DNA of 8,307 nt from Chloroflexia bacterium (GCA_025924435.1 JAICIL010000200.1:1-8307), one strand, 5' to 3'; shown: positions 1-6,547, numbered from the stretch's first letter. Notes: generated by a model from the sequence alone, not told the origin. Translations and numbers: made by a program.

Positions 1-9
1 AACCTCGTG

Positions 10-864
10 TCATCCCGCGACCGCGATGGTGAAGATGCCGGCGAAGATCAGCAGCGCGCCGACGGTGCGGACGGGGCCGAATCGCTCGCCGAGGAACCGC
101 CAGCCGATCAGCGCGGCGAAGACGATGCTCACCTCGCGCACCGCCCCGGCGTAACTGACGCGGGCATGCGCGAAGGCGAAGAGGACGAGCGTATAGGTCA
201 GCAGGCTGAACAGCCCGGTCGTGATGATGCGCGGCCAGTTCGCCCGCCACTCGGCCGCCATCGCGCGCGGGCCGTAGCGCGCGACGACGACCGGCGCGCT
301 CGCCAGGGCGATGCAGCCCTGCACGACGACGGCGTACGTCAGCGGCGGCGCGAAGCGGACGGCCCCGCCGTCTATCACCGAATAGAGCGAGATGCAGGTG
401 GCGACGGCGAGCGCAAGGCCGACGCCGCCGAGGCCGACCGCCCGGCGGTTGCCGCGCAGCCACTGCGCGCCGCCGACGATGATTAAGCCGAGCAGCAGGA
501 GCGCGAGGCCGGCGAATCCGCCCGGCCGGGGCAGTTCGCCGAGGAAGAGCGCCGACCAGAGCGCGAGCAGCGCCGGCGCCGTCCCCCGCGCGATCGGATA
601 GACGAGCGAGAAATCGCCGTGGTCGTACGCGCGGGTGAGCGTGAAGAAGTACGCCACCTCGAAGAGCGTGCTGAAGAGCACGTACGGCCAGACGCGCGGC
701 GGCAGATGCGCCGCGAACGCCAGCACCGGCGCGAACCCGACGAACCCGACGAGGAGCGCCAGCCAGGTGAAGACGATCTTCTCCCGCGCCCGCTTGACGA
801 GCAGGTTCCACCCGGCGTGCAGCAGCGCCGAGCAGAGGAGCAACCCGACGATCGTGACCGGCAT
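10..864 (-). CDS. EamA/DMT-superfamily transporter, 10 TM helices
   Basis: Predicted inner-membrane permease of the drug/metabolite transporter superfamily, 284 residues, the usual length for a two-repeat EamA protein. The chain is almost all hydrophobic helices. Each half ends in the typical pattern of a helix followed by Leu-Gly-Glu: ALFLGELP near residues 105-112 and WRFLGERFG near 255-263. This marks the two tandem five-helix EamA repeats. The motif SLVYPIARGTAPALLALW (86-103) is common in this family. The substrate cannot be read from sequence; exporters of amino acids, metabolites or drugs all share this fold. An upstream in-frame extension to 990 is possible, but it would run through the end of the preceding regulator gene and is not hydrophobic. 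The ATG at 864 has AAGGAG five bases before it and starts directly at the first helix, so I chose it. It lies 19 bases downstream of the response regulator gene, likely co-transcribed and possibly controlled by it (inference). Confidence 0.9.
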   Translation of the reverse strand: MPVTIVGLLLCSALLHAGWNLLVKRAREKIVFTWLALLVGFVGFAPVLAFAAHLPPRVWPYVLFSTLFEVAYFFTLTRAYDHGDFSLVYPIARGTAPALLALWSALFLGELPRPGGFAGLALLLLGLIIVGGAQWLRGNRRAVGLGGVGLALAVATCISLYSVIDGGAVRFAPPLTYAVVVQGCIALASAPVVVARYGPRAMAAEWRANWPRIITTGLFSLLTYTLVLFAFAHARVSYAGAVREVSIVFAALIGWRFLGERFGPVRTVGALLIFAGIFTIAVAG

Positions 865-869
865 CGCTG

Positions 870-875
870 CTCCTT
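870..875 (-). promoter_or_regulatory. Shine-Dalgarno site of the transporter gene
   Basis: The minus strand reads AAGGAG, then five bases, then ATG at 864. This site fixes the transporter start, rather than the longer open frame that continues upstream through the end of the response regulator gene. Confidence 0.7.
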
Positions 876-883
876 GCGGGGCA

Positions 884-1567
884 TTATTCCCCGTGCGCGG
901 TGATCCGGTAGCCCGCGCCCCGGACGGTATGGATGAGCGGCGTTGCCGCGCCCTCGTCAATGTGCTGCCGGAGGCGGCGGATGTAGACATCCACGATGTT
1001 CGAGAGGCCGTCGTACTGCTCGTCCCAGACGTGCTCCAGCAGTTCCGTCCGGCTGACGACGGCCTCGGCGCGGTGCATCAGGTAGCGCAGGATGGAGAAC
1101 TCGCGGTCGGTGAGGGGGATGGTGCGCGGGCCGCGCGCGACGACGTGCGAGGCGGTGTCGAGCGTCAGATCCGCGACTTGCAGGATGGTCGTGCGGCGCT
1201 GTCCGCCCTGCTCGCGCCGCAGGAGGGCGCGGGTGCGGGCGAGCAGTTCGGCGACGTGGAACGGCTTGACGAGATAATCATCCGCGCCGCTGTCGAGGCC
1301 CGCGACGCGATCGGTCACGCCGTCCCGCGCGGTGAGGATGAGGATCGCCGCCGGGTTGCCCGCCGCCCGCCACTCCCGGCAGAGGGTCAGCCCGTCCCGC
1401 TTCGGCAGGCCGAGATCGAGCACGATCAGGTCGTACGGGTTGATCGAGACGAGGTACGAGGCTTCGTCGCCGTCCGCCGCGCTGTCGGTCGCGTACCCCT
1501 CCTCATTCAGGGCGGTGCGAATCAGGGCATTCAACCGCGTTTCATCCTCGACAACCAGCACGCGCAA
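884..1567 (-). CDS. OmpR/PhoB-family two-component response regulator
   Basis: Cytoplasmic transcription factor of 227 residues, the standard length for this family. The receiver domain (about 1-118) has the acidic pair E7/D8, the phospho-acceptor aspartate D51 in VLDLGLPKRDG, T79 in ILTA and the conserved K101 in VKPF. The C-terminal winged-helix DNA-binding domain (about 128-224) shows LTDREFSILRYL, the recognition-helix region NIVDVYIRRLRQHI (190-203) and the closing HTVRGAGYRI. The start is TTG at 1567: the frame gives the canonical MRVLVVEDE beginning, and no in-frame ATG lies nearby upstream. GAGGG precedes it by seven bases. It should bind promoter DNA once phosphorylated by a sensor kinase. 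No histidine kinase gene is seen on either side: the gene downstream is a transporter and the upstream neighbour is divergent. The regulator is therefore an orphan within this window. Subfamily and target genes are not identifiable. Confidence 0.95.
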   Translation of the reverse strand: MRVLVVEDETRLNALIRTALNEEGYATDSAADGDEASYLVSINPYDLIVLDLGLPKRDGLTLCREWRAAGNPAAILILTARDGVTDRVAGLDSGADDYLVKPFHVAELLARTRALLRREQGGQRRTTILQVADLTLDTASHVVARGPRTIPLTDREFSILRYLMHRAEAVVSRTELLEHVWDEQYDGLSNIVDVYIRRLRQHIDEGAATPLIHTVRGAGYRITAHGE

Positions 1568-1617
1568 TGGTCAACCCTCTCCCCGCTCCATCGCTGCCGC
1601 CCGCCGTCGGCAGCCGC

Positions 1618-1623
1618 ATTGTA
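1618..1623 (-). promoter_or_regulatory. Possible -10 box for the regulator-transporter operon
   Basis: The minus strand reads TACAAT in the context CCGGTACAATGCGG, 50 bases upstream of the TTG start. Five of six bases match the sigma-70 consensus TATAAT. No convincing -35 box is seen 16-18 bases upstream. The site is in the right place in the divergent intergenic region, but this is a motif match only. Confidence 0.3.
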
Positions 1624-1773
1624 CCGGATCATCGCCCCTCATCATGTATGAACGAGCGGGCGGGGAGAATGATGCGCGCCGTGGCGGTTCGCCCTCCTAT
1701 CGTGTTGCGGCATATGGCTTGCAAGGAGAAGAGAGATCATCGGGCGACACGCCGCGCGAGAAGGAGTATCCAC

Positions 1774-2085
1774 ATGACGAGAGAGGCCGATCAATCGCAC
1801 AGCAAGCCGAACAGGGAGACCCACGCGGAATTCGCGGGCGACGCGACGGGCGCGGTCGGCGGGAACATCACGCCGATGATCGCGCCGGACAAACTCCAGC
1901 ACGAGTCGCAACCGCCCAGCGCGCACGAGCACGATCCGGGGAAATCCGCCACCGATATGCGCGATGACGACTGGGTGAAGGAGGGGCAAGGCTCGTCGCT
2001 CGCCCAAGAGCGCGAGGGCGTGCCGGAGGGCGAGATTCCGCACAATATGCCGGAATCCGCCGCCCGACCGCGCCGGAAAGCGTGA
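1774..2085 (+). CDS. Small hydrophilic, probably disordered protein of unknown function
   Basis: A 103-residue protein that I do not recognise. It is rich in Glu, Asp, His, Gln, Pro, Gly, Ser and Arg, has almost no hydrophobic stretches, no signal peptide, no membrane helix and no cysteine. The only moderately apolar segment is GAVGGNITPMIAPDKLQ (about 26-42). The C-terminus is basic (RPRRKA). Composition suggests an intrinsically disordered, hydrophilin-like polypeptide, though this is inference and no family motif was seen. Expression evidence is good: the ATG at 1774 is preceded by AAGGAG (1761-1766) with a seven-base spacer, and a strong terminator lies 24 bases after the stop. It is a stand-alone transcription unit, divergent from the response regulator gene. 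The open frame extends upstream to 1567, but that part lacks a ribosome binding site and overlaps the regulatory region, so the short form is preferred. Confidence 0.75.
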   Translation: MTREADQSHSKPNRETHAEFAGDATGAVGGNITPMIAPDKLQHESQPPSAHEHDPGKSATDMRDDDWVKEGQGSSLAQEREGVPEGEIPHNMPESAARPRRKA

Positions 2086-2108
2086 CCGCCCAAACCGCCG
2101 TACGATGC

Positions 2109-2135
2109 GTGGCCGGTGCAAACCGGCCACTTTTT
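2109..2135 (+). terminator. Rho-independent terminator
   Basis: A perfect 9-bp stem, GTGGCCGGT (2109-2117) with ACCGGCCAC (2122-2130), is closed by a GCAA tetraloop of the stable GNRA class and followed at once by TTTTT (2131-2135). It ends the transcript of the small hydrophilic protein and isolates the pseudokinase gene downstream, which must use its own promoter. Confidence 0.92.
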
Positions 2136-2150
2136 CGTTTGCCGGTACGG

Positions 2151-2275
2151 CCTAACCCCCGGCCCCTTCCCTCGAAGGGAAGGGGTGCCTCATCGCAATA
2201 TCAAGGCGTTCCCGGAACACCCCGGTCTTTCAGAGGCTCACTCCCCTTCCTCGCGGGAAGGGGCCGGGGGTTAGG
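2151..2275. repeat. 125-bp palindromic intergenic element with 21-bp perfect terminal inverted repeats
   Basis: The left end (2151-2171, starting CCTAACCCCCGGCCCC) is the exact reverse complement of the right end (2255-2275, ending GGCCGGGGGTTAGG). Each side also contains its own hairpin: 2163-2185 has a 10-bp stem CCCCTTCCCT/AGGGAAGGGG with loop CGA, and 2243-2263 has an 8-bp stem CCCCTTCC/GGAAGGGG. A short palindrome, GTTCCCGGAAC (2208-2218), sits exactly at the centre of the element (2213), so the whole unit is one imperfect palindrome or two head-to-head copies of a unit of about 62 bp. No transposase and no clear target-site duplication are visible. It resembles the REP or MITE-like dispersed repeats common in large GC-rich genomes. 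Single-copy status cannot be excluded from one window. Confidence 0.85.
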
Positions 2276-2355
2276 TTTCTCCGGCGGTGTTTCCACCGAT
2301 AAGATATGCGATGATGCACATCGTAGGTAACGGGAGCATGGGAGTGGCGGGGGAG

Positions 2356-4764
2356 ATGGAAGACCGGACGGGGCAATGGTTGGCGGGGCGGTATCGCCTG
2401 GATCGCCGCCTCGCCACGGACAACAGCGGCGACCGATACGAGGCGTGGGACGGCACGGCGCTCTCGCGCGTCGTCGTGCATCTCCTCGCGCCCGCGTTGA
2501 TCGAGGCGCAGGATGCGATGGCGCGCTACGAAGAGCAGGCACGCAGCCTGCGCGCGCTCGATCACGCAGGTATTGTCGCGGTGCGCGGCGTCGCGCGGGA
2601 TGGCGCGGCGCGCTTCCTCGTGCTGGACGCGCCGCCCGGCGAATCGCTCGCCGCCGCATTGCGGGAGCGGGAGCCGCCGTTCGGCCCCGACGAGGCGGCG
2701 CACCTCCTCCGGCCCGTGGCGGAGGCGCTCGACGCGCTGCACGCGGACGGTCTGGTGCATCGCCAGGTCACGCCGGAAACGATCTTCGTCGGGCCGGACG
2801 GTGGCGGGAGGCTCGCGCCGCCGGCATTCGTGCCGCCGGGGATGGATGCGGCGGTCTTCGGCCCATCGCCCTTCCTTAGCCCGGAACAAGCGACGGGCGA
2901 CACGGTGACCGGCGCATCGGACATCTACGCGCTCGGCGTGGTGCTGCACGAGATGCTCGCGGGGTCGCCTCCGTTCGCCGTGGAGGATGCGCCGCCGGAG
3001 ATCGCCGGGGCGGAGCGCGTGCAATGGGAGCGGATGCATCACCCGGCGATTGCCTCCCGTATCCATACGACTACCCTCCCCCCATCGGTTGATCGCGCGC
3101 TCCGGAGGGCGCTGAATCCGGACCCCGTCGCCCGTCCGCGGCGCGCGTCCCGGCTCATCGCCGCCATTGCGAAGGCGGCGACGGAGGAGGATCGGGAGAC
3201 GGCGGCCATCCCGCGCGAGGCGGACGATGCTACGGTCGCCGGGTTCCCTGCCGCCGAGACGACGCGCCGCGTCGCGGTGCCACCTGCCGCCTTCGACGAG
3301 TCGCCCGATGATCCCGACCGGACGGGCGTGTTCGGCGCGCCGGAGAGGCCGGGGGCAGGCACGGGCGGCGGGCGGCGGCCAACGCTCTTCCCCGTGCTCG
3401 CGGTCTTCACCGTGCTCGTCGTCGCCAGCGCCCTCGCCCTCGGCACGCTGGTCGTCCGGCGCAATATGACGCTCTCCGCGCAGCAGGGCCATTACGCGGC
3501 GGCCGAAGCGGCGCTCGGCCACGGCGACGACGACACGGCGATTGCCGAGTTCACCGCGGCGGGCACGTACCGCGATGCACCGGCGCGGTCGCGGGCGGCG
3601 CAGACCGAGAAAGGTCAGCGCGCGGACTACGACGCCGGTGTCGCCGCGTTCGACCAGAAAGAGTACGCCGCCGCCGCCGATGCCTTCGGGAAGGCGGGCG
3701 CGTTCCGCGACGCGGCGCAGCGCCGAGCGGATGCCCTGCGGCTCGCGGACCAAAAACAGGCCTACGCCGATGGGCAGCAGGCGCGGGTGCGGGAGGATTA
3801 CCCGGCCGCCGCCGCCTCCTTCGCGCGGGCCGGCGATTATCAGGACGCACCCCAGCAGGCGACGCAGGCGCAGTCGTTGATCGGGGCGCAGCGGCAGTAC
3901 CAGACAGGTACGGACGCGCTGGCGCGGGAAGACTACGCGACCGCGACGGCGGCCTTCCGCGCGGCGGGGGATTACCGGGACGCGCCCGAGCAGGCGACGC
4001 GGGCGGAGCAATTGCGCGTCCAGAAGGCGGCGTACGACGCGGGGGCGGACGCCTTCGCGCGGGAGGAGTACAAGACCGCCAAGCAGCAATTCGCGGCGGC
4101 GGGCGACTACAAGGACGCCCCGGCGCGCGCGACGCAGGCGGATCAGGAGGAGACGCTGCTCGCGAAATACACGAGCGCGCAGGCGCATTTGCGGGCGTCC
4201 CAATGGAAGGATGCCTACGCCGACCTGCAGGAGATCAAGAAGGTCCGCCCGGATTACAAGGATGTCCCGGCGGTGATCGGCCACCTCGAGAACGATGTCC
4301 TCAACCCGACGACGGTGGATGTCTTCGCCGCATTGAACGCGGCCAACGGCTATAAAGAGGCGTGGGTGCCGGTCAACAACCTGATCGGGCAGCCGGTGCT
4401 GTACCTCTACGTCGCCGCGCGCCAGTCCGTGTCGGATGCGCGGCCCGATCAGATCGGCGCGATCTCCCTCTCGCTCGTCGCCACGCAGGGGGCGAAGGAG
4501 GCGCTGAACGGCGAGATCCCCGTGCTGGCCGCGAACGGCGACGTGCCCGATAAGAGCAGCCTGCGCGCCGGGGAAAAAGTCTCCGTCGTAACGGACAAAG
4601 GCCAAACCATCGAGACGGCGGAGTTCGGCAAATACCGCGCCCGCCTGACCGTGACGAACCTCGCCTTCCCGCTGAAGATCGCGGGCAATGACAGCGCCGG
4701 GACGACGACCGCCTACTTCAGCCGCCTGACGGTTGACGTGACGCTGACGCCGAAGGCGGCGTAA
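2356..4764 (+). CDS. Membrane pseudokinase with TPR-like extracytoplasmic repeats
   Basis: 802 residues. Residues about 13-275 form a Ser/Thr protein-kinase fold: GRYRLDRRL opening, HADGLVHRQVTPETIF at the catalytic loop, FLSPEQATG at the APE position, and SDIYALGVVLHEMLAGSPPF as the F-helix. The key residues are missing: the glycine loop is degraded (ATDNSGD), the VAIK lysine position is H42, the HRD aspartate is Q137, the loop lysine and asparagine are T139 and T142, and DFG reads P155-P156-A157. It is therefore predicted catalytically dead. A Pro/Ala/Asp-rich linker (about 276-340) leads to one transmembrane helix (about 344-367), then five 45-residue repeats from residue 380, a divergent sixth, and an unrecognised C-terminal domain (about 650-802). 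With the kinase inside, the repeats face outward. The layout parallels PknB-type sensor kinases, with TPR-like units instead of PASTA. Start is uncertain: ATG 2356 fits kinase N-termini, GTG 2344 has the best-spaced GGGAG (2332-2336), and ATG 2338, ATG 2311 and GTG 2287 are also in frame. Confidence 0.9.
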   Translation: MEDRTGQWLAGRYRLDRRLATDNSGDRYEAWDGTALSRVVVHLLAPALIEAQDAMARYEEQARSLRALDHAGIVAVRGVARDGAARFLVLDAPPGESLAAALREREPPFGPDEAAHLLRPVAEALDALHADGLVHRQVTPETIFVGPDGGGRLAPPAFVPPGMDAAVFGPSPFLSPEQATGDTVTGASDIYALGVVLHEMLAGSPPFAVEDAPPEIAGAERVQWERMHHPAIASRIHTTTLPPSVDRALRRALNPDPVARPRRASRLIAAIAKAATEEDRETAAIPREADDATVAGFPAAETTRRVAVPPAAFDESPDDPDRTGVFGAPERPGAGTGGGRRPTLFPVLAVFTVLVVASALALGTLVVRRNMTLSAQQGHYAAAEAALGHGDDDTAIAEFTAAGTYRDAPARSRAAQTEKGQRADYDAGVAAFDQKEYAAAADAFGKAGAFRDAAQRRADALRLADQKQAYADGQQARVREDYPAAAASFARAGDYQDAPQQATQAQSLIGAQRQYQTGTDALAREDYATATAAFRAAGDYRDAPEQATRAEQLRVQKAAYDAGADAFAREEYKTAKQQFAAAGDYKDAPARATQADQEETLLAKYTSAQAHLRASQWKDAYADLQEIKKVRPDYKDVPAVIGHLENDVLNPTTVDVFAALNAANGYKEAWVPVNNLIGQPVLYLYVAARQSVSDARPDQIGAISLSLVATQGAKEALNGEIPVLAANGDVPDKSSLRAGEKVSVVTDKGQTIETAEFGKYRARLTVTNLAFPLKIAGNDSAGTTTAYFSRLTVDVTLTPKAA
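3493..4308 (+). repeat. Tandem 135-bp (45-residue) TPR-like coding repeats
   Basis: Five units begin at 3493, 3628, 3763, 3898 and 4033, each exactly 135 bp with no insertion or deletion. A sixth, divergent unit starts at 4168 and ends near 4308. The unit reads roughly Y-x-x-G-x-x-A-x-x-x-(E/D)-Y-x-x-A-x-x-x-F, then AAGDY(K/R)DAP, then a helix rich in Ala, Gln and Arg. This matches the known bacterial repeat with a 'GDYKDS/A' turn, a two-helix TPR-like hairpin plus a third helix. Units 3-5 are the most alike. The sixth carries two extra residues before its YKDVP. The repeats lie in the outward-facing half of the pseudokinase protein. Confidence 0.9.
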
Positions 4765-4848
4765 TGCTTGCTCCCGCCTCTTTCCCGGAACGGAGACGAT
4801 GTGGCCCGTATCGCGTTGCGGGCGCAATCGCGGCGGGCGATGAGGGGG

Positions 4849-4854
4849 TATACT
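4849..4854 (+). promoter_or_regulatory. Possible -10 box before the propeller gene
   Basis: TATACT (five of six bases of TATAAT) lies 39 bases before the chosen ATG, in the 129-base gap after the pseudokinase gene. No good -35 box is found at 16-18 bases. The gap and this motif hint that the propeller gene may have its own promoter in addition to read-through. Confidence 0.3.
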
Positions 4855-4893
4855 GGGCCGCATGATTGTACGTACGGTGGGAAGACACGGAGC

Positions 4894-5925
4894 ATGAACG
4901 AGCGGCGGCGGCGATTGATCGTCGCGGGGGTGACGGGGTTCGCGATGCTGCTCATGATCGGCGTCGTCCTCGGCATCACCCTGCGCGGGCGGGGCGGCCC
5001 CGCCGTCGCGCCGCGAGCGGACACGAACCCGACCGGCCGCGAGACGGCGCGCAGCGGCTTCCCCAACTTCCCGAATATCCCGACCGCGACGCCCGGCCCG
5101 TCGCCCACGCCGCTCCCCGCGCCGCCGCGCGGCACCGTCGTCTACGAGCGGAGCGGCACGATCTACCTGCTCGTGATCGGCGGGCAGGAGCGGACGCTGG
5201 TGGCCGCCGGGAGCCAGCCGAAGATCGCGCCGGACGGGTCGCGCGTCGTCTACGTCGGGCGCGTCGGCACTGCGGACAATCAACTGCTCGTCGTGGATAC
5301 GCGGTCGCGCCAGGTCTCCCGCCTTACGGATCAAGCGCGGGACCCGGCCCTGCCGGTCTGGTCGCCGGACGGGCGGCGCGTCGCCTTCCGCGCGGCGGTG
5401 AACGACACGACGGAGATTTTCACGATCGGCGCGGACGGCACGAACCTCCAGCAGATCACGCATGCCCAGACGAAGACCGACAACGCGACGCAGCCCGCCT
5501 GGGCGGCGGGCGGCGCGGCGCTCTACTATAAGAATCAGGGCGACGGCGCGTTCTACCGCATCCCGACGGCGGGCGGCGCGCCGACCCGCCTCCGCGCCCC
5601 GTCGGGCGAGCAGTACGACCTGACGCCCTCGCCGGACGGCGCCTCGCTCGCCTTCACGCAGCGCGGGCCGGGCGAGCAGGAGTTTGCACTCGCGACGATG
5701 AACGCGGACGGCACGAACGAGCGCCGCGTCGCCACGCTGCCGACGATCACCGCCCCGGAGCAACTCGGCGGCCTCGCCTGGTCGCCGCTCGGCAACGCGA
5801 TCCTCGTCTCCAGCGGCGGCTCCTTCCGCGACGAGGTCTACGACCTGAAGACCGCCCGCCCGACGACCGCCGTCGCCTACGGCGCGTGGCCCTCCTGGAT
5901 CGCACCCGAAATCAACGCGCCGTAG
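4894..5925 (+). CDS. Membrane-anchored TolB-like (PD40/WD40-type) beta-propeller protein
   Basis: 343 residues. The N-terminus NERRRRLIV is strongly basic and is followed by one transmembrane helix (about 9-30), giving a type II membrane protein or uncleaved anchor with the rest outside. A Pro/Thr/Asn-rich linker (about 35-80, including TATPGPSPTPLPAPP) leads to a beta-propeller of about 260 residues. PD40-type blades are visible: KIAPDGSRVVY (110-120), VWSPDGRRVAF (155-165), AWAAGGAALYY (202-212, degenerate), PSPDGASLAF (245-254) and AWSPLGNAIL (295-304). The phrase ADGTN recurs at 180-184 and 271-275. Such domains usually bind proteins or ligands; no catalytic residues are evident. I chose ATG 4894 because the 42 upstream in-frame residues from 4768 look non-coding and would precede the basic-plus-helix anchor; GGTGGGAAG lies upstream. 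It follows the pseudokinase gene on the same strand, so a shared role at the cell surface is plausible but unproven. Confidence 0.88.
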   Translation: MNERRRRLIVAGVTGFAMLLMIGVVLGITLRGRGGPAVAPRADTNPTGRETARSGFPNFPNIPTATPGPSPTPLPAPPRGTVVYERSGTIYLLVIGGQERTLVAAGSQPKIAPDGSRVVYVGRVGTADNQLLVVDTRSRQVSRLTDQARDPALPVWSPDGRRVAFRAAVNDTTEIFTIGADGTNLQQITHAQTKTDNATQPAWAAGGAALYYKNQGDGAFYRIPTAGGAPTRLRAPSGEQYDLTPSPDGASLAFTQRGPGEQEFALATMNADGTNERRVATLPTITAPEQLGGLAWSPLGNAILVSSGGSFRDEVYDLKTARPTTAVAYGAWPSWIAPEINAP

Positions 5926-5953
5926 ACGGCGGCGGACGAAAGCGACGACAGCG

Positions 5954-6523
5954 ATGCAAGACGGAGGAGCGGGTCATCCAATCGCGAACATCATCGGGGA
6001 GCAGGTCGCGCTCGGCCCGCTGCACCGCGACCTGCTGCCGCTCGATTATCGCTGGACGAGCGACTTCGCCACGCTGCGGATGCAGGGGATCGTCCCCGCG
6101 CCGTACACGATGGAGTGGATCGCCGCCCGGTACGCATCCGTCACGGCGGATGACCGCACGATCCCCTTCGCCATCTACGAACGCGCGGCGATGCGGCCCA
6201 TCGGCGTCGCCCTGCTCCGGGATGTGGACGCGCGCCATCGCACGGCGGAGTTCGTCATCTTCATCGGGGAGCAAGCGGCGCGCGGCAAGGGGTGCGGCAC
6301 CGAAACGGCGCGGTTGATTCTCGATTACGCCTTCACCGCGCTCGGCCTGCACAATGTCATGCTAACCGTCTACGCCTACAACCCGGCGGCGATCCGCGCG
6401 TACGAGAAGGCGGGCTTCCGGGAGTGCGGGCGGCGTCGCGCGTCCGTCTGGATGGGCGGCAGGTTGTGGGACACGATCCTGATGGAATGCCTCGCCCCCG
6501 CGTTCGCCAGCCCCGCCCGTTGA
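5954..6523 (+). CDS. GNAT-family N-acetyltransferase (RimJ/RimL-like)
   Basis: 189 residues, typical for the Acetyltransf_3/RimL-like branch, which transfers acetyl from acetyl-CoA to an amine on a protein N-terminus or small molecule. The acetyl-CoA pyrophosphate loop is clear: RGKGCGTE at 110-117, matching (Q/R)-x-x-G-x-(G/A). Further on are LGLHNVMLTVYAYNPAAIRA (130-149) and YEKAGFRECG (150-159), the usual end of the domain (N143 and Y150 are in the expected places). The N-terminal part has LGPLHRDLLPL, as in this family. The substrate is not predictable. The start codon lies 28 bases after the propeller gene stop, so co-transcription is likely. No clear Shine-Dalgarno site precedes ATG 5954, so translation may depend on coupling to the gene upstream or the start may lie a little further in. 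The stop codon overlaps a perfect TTGACA. Confidence 0.93.
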   Translation: MQDGGAGHPIANIIGEQVALGPLHRDLLPLDYRWTSDFATLRMQGIVPAPYTMEWIAARYASVTADDRTIPFAIYERAAMRPIGVALLRDVDARHRTAEFVIFIGEQAARGKGCGTETARLILDYAFTALGLHNVMLTVYAYNPAAIRAYEKAGFRECGRRRASVWMGGRLWDTILMECLAPAFASPAR

Positions 6524-6547
6524 CAGCGAAGCATCACCTGCTACCAC
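6520..6547 (+). promoter_or_regulatory. Weak promoter candidate for the 96-residue gene
   Basis: A perfect -35 hexamer TTGACA (6520-6525) overlaps the acetyltransferase stop codon. At 16 bases the -10 position reads TACCAC, only three of six consensus bases. It is placed suitably for the next gene, but the -10 is poor and the match could be chance. Confidence 0.22.

Noticed and set aside
635..1651. A 338-codon plus-strand frame opposite the regulator and transporter
   Set aside because: It spans two real minus-strand genes and has shadow-like composition with no ribosome binding site or domain.
2151..2275. CRISPR array or ordinary terminators in the repeat region
   Set aside because: There is only one inverted pair, not direct repeats with spacers, and the hairpins lack T tracts. 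A palindromic repeat element explains it better.
2300..2305. TAAGAT as a -10 box of the pseudokinase gene
   Set aside because: Only four of six bases match and no -35 box is found at a usable distance; the true promoter is not visible to me.
2230..5763. An 1177-codon open frame on the minus strand opposite the pseudokinase and propeller genes
   Set aside because: It is very Arg/Gly/Pro-rich, has no domain, runs across two well-supported plus-strand genes and their gap, and is the usual antisense shadow of high-GC codon use. It also runs into the palindromic repeat.
5912..6352. Minus-strand frame opposite the acetyltransferase
   Set aside because: Shadow of a clear GNAT gene; no ribosome binding site and no domain.
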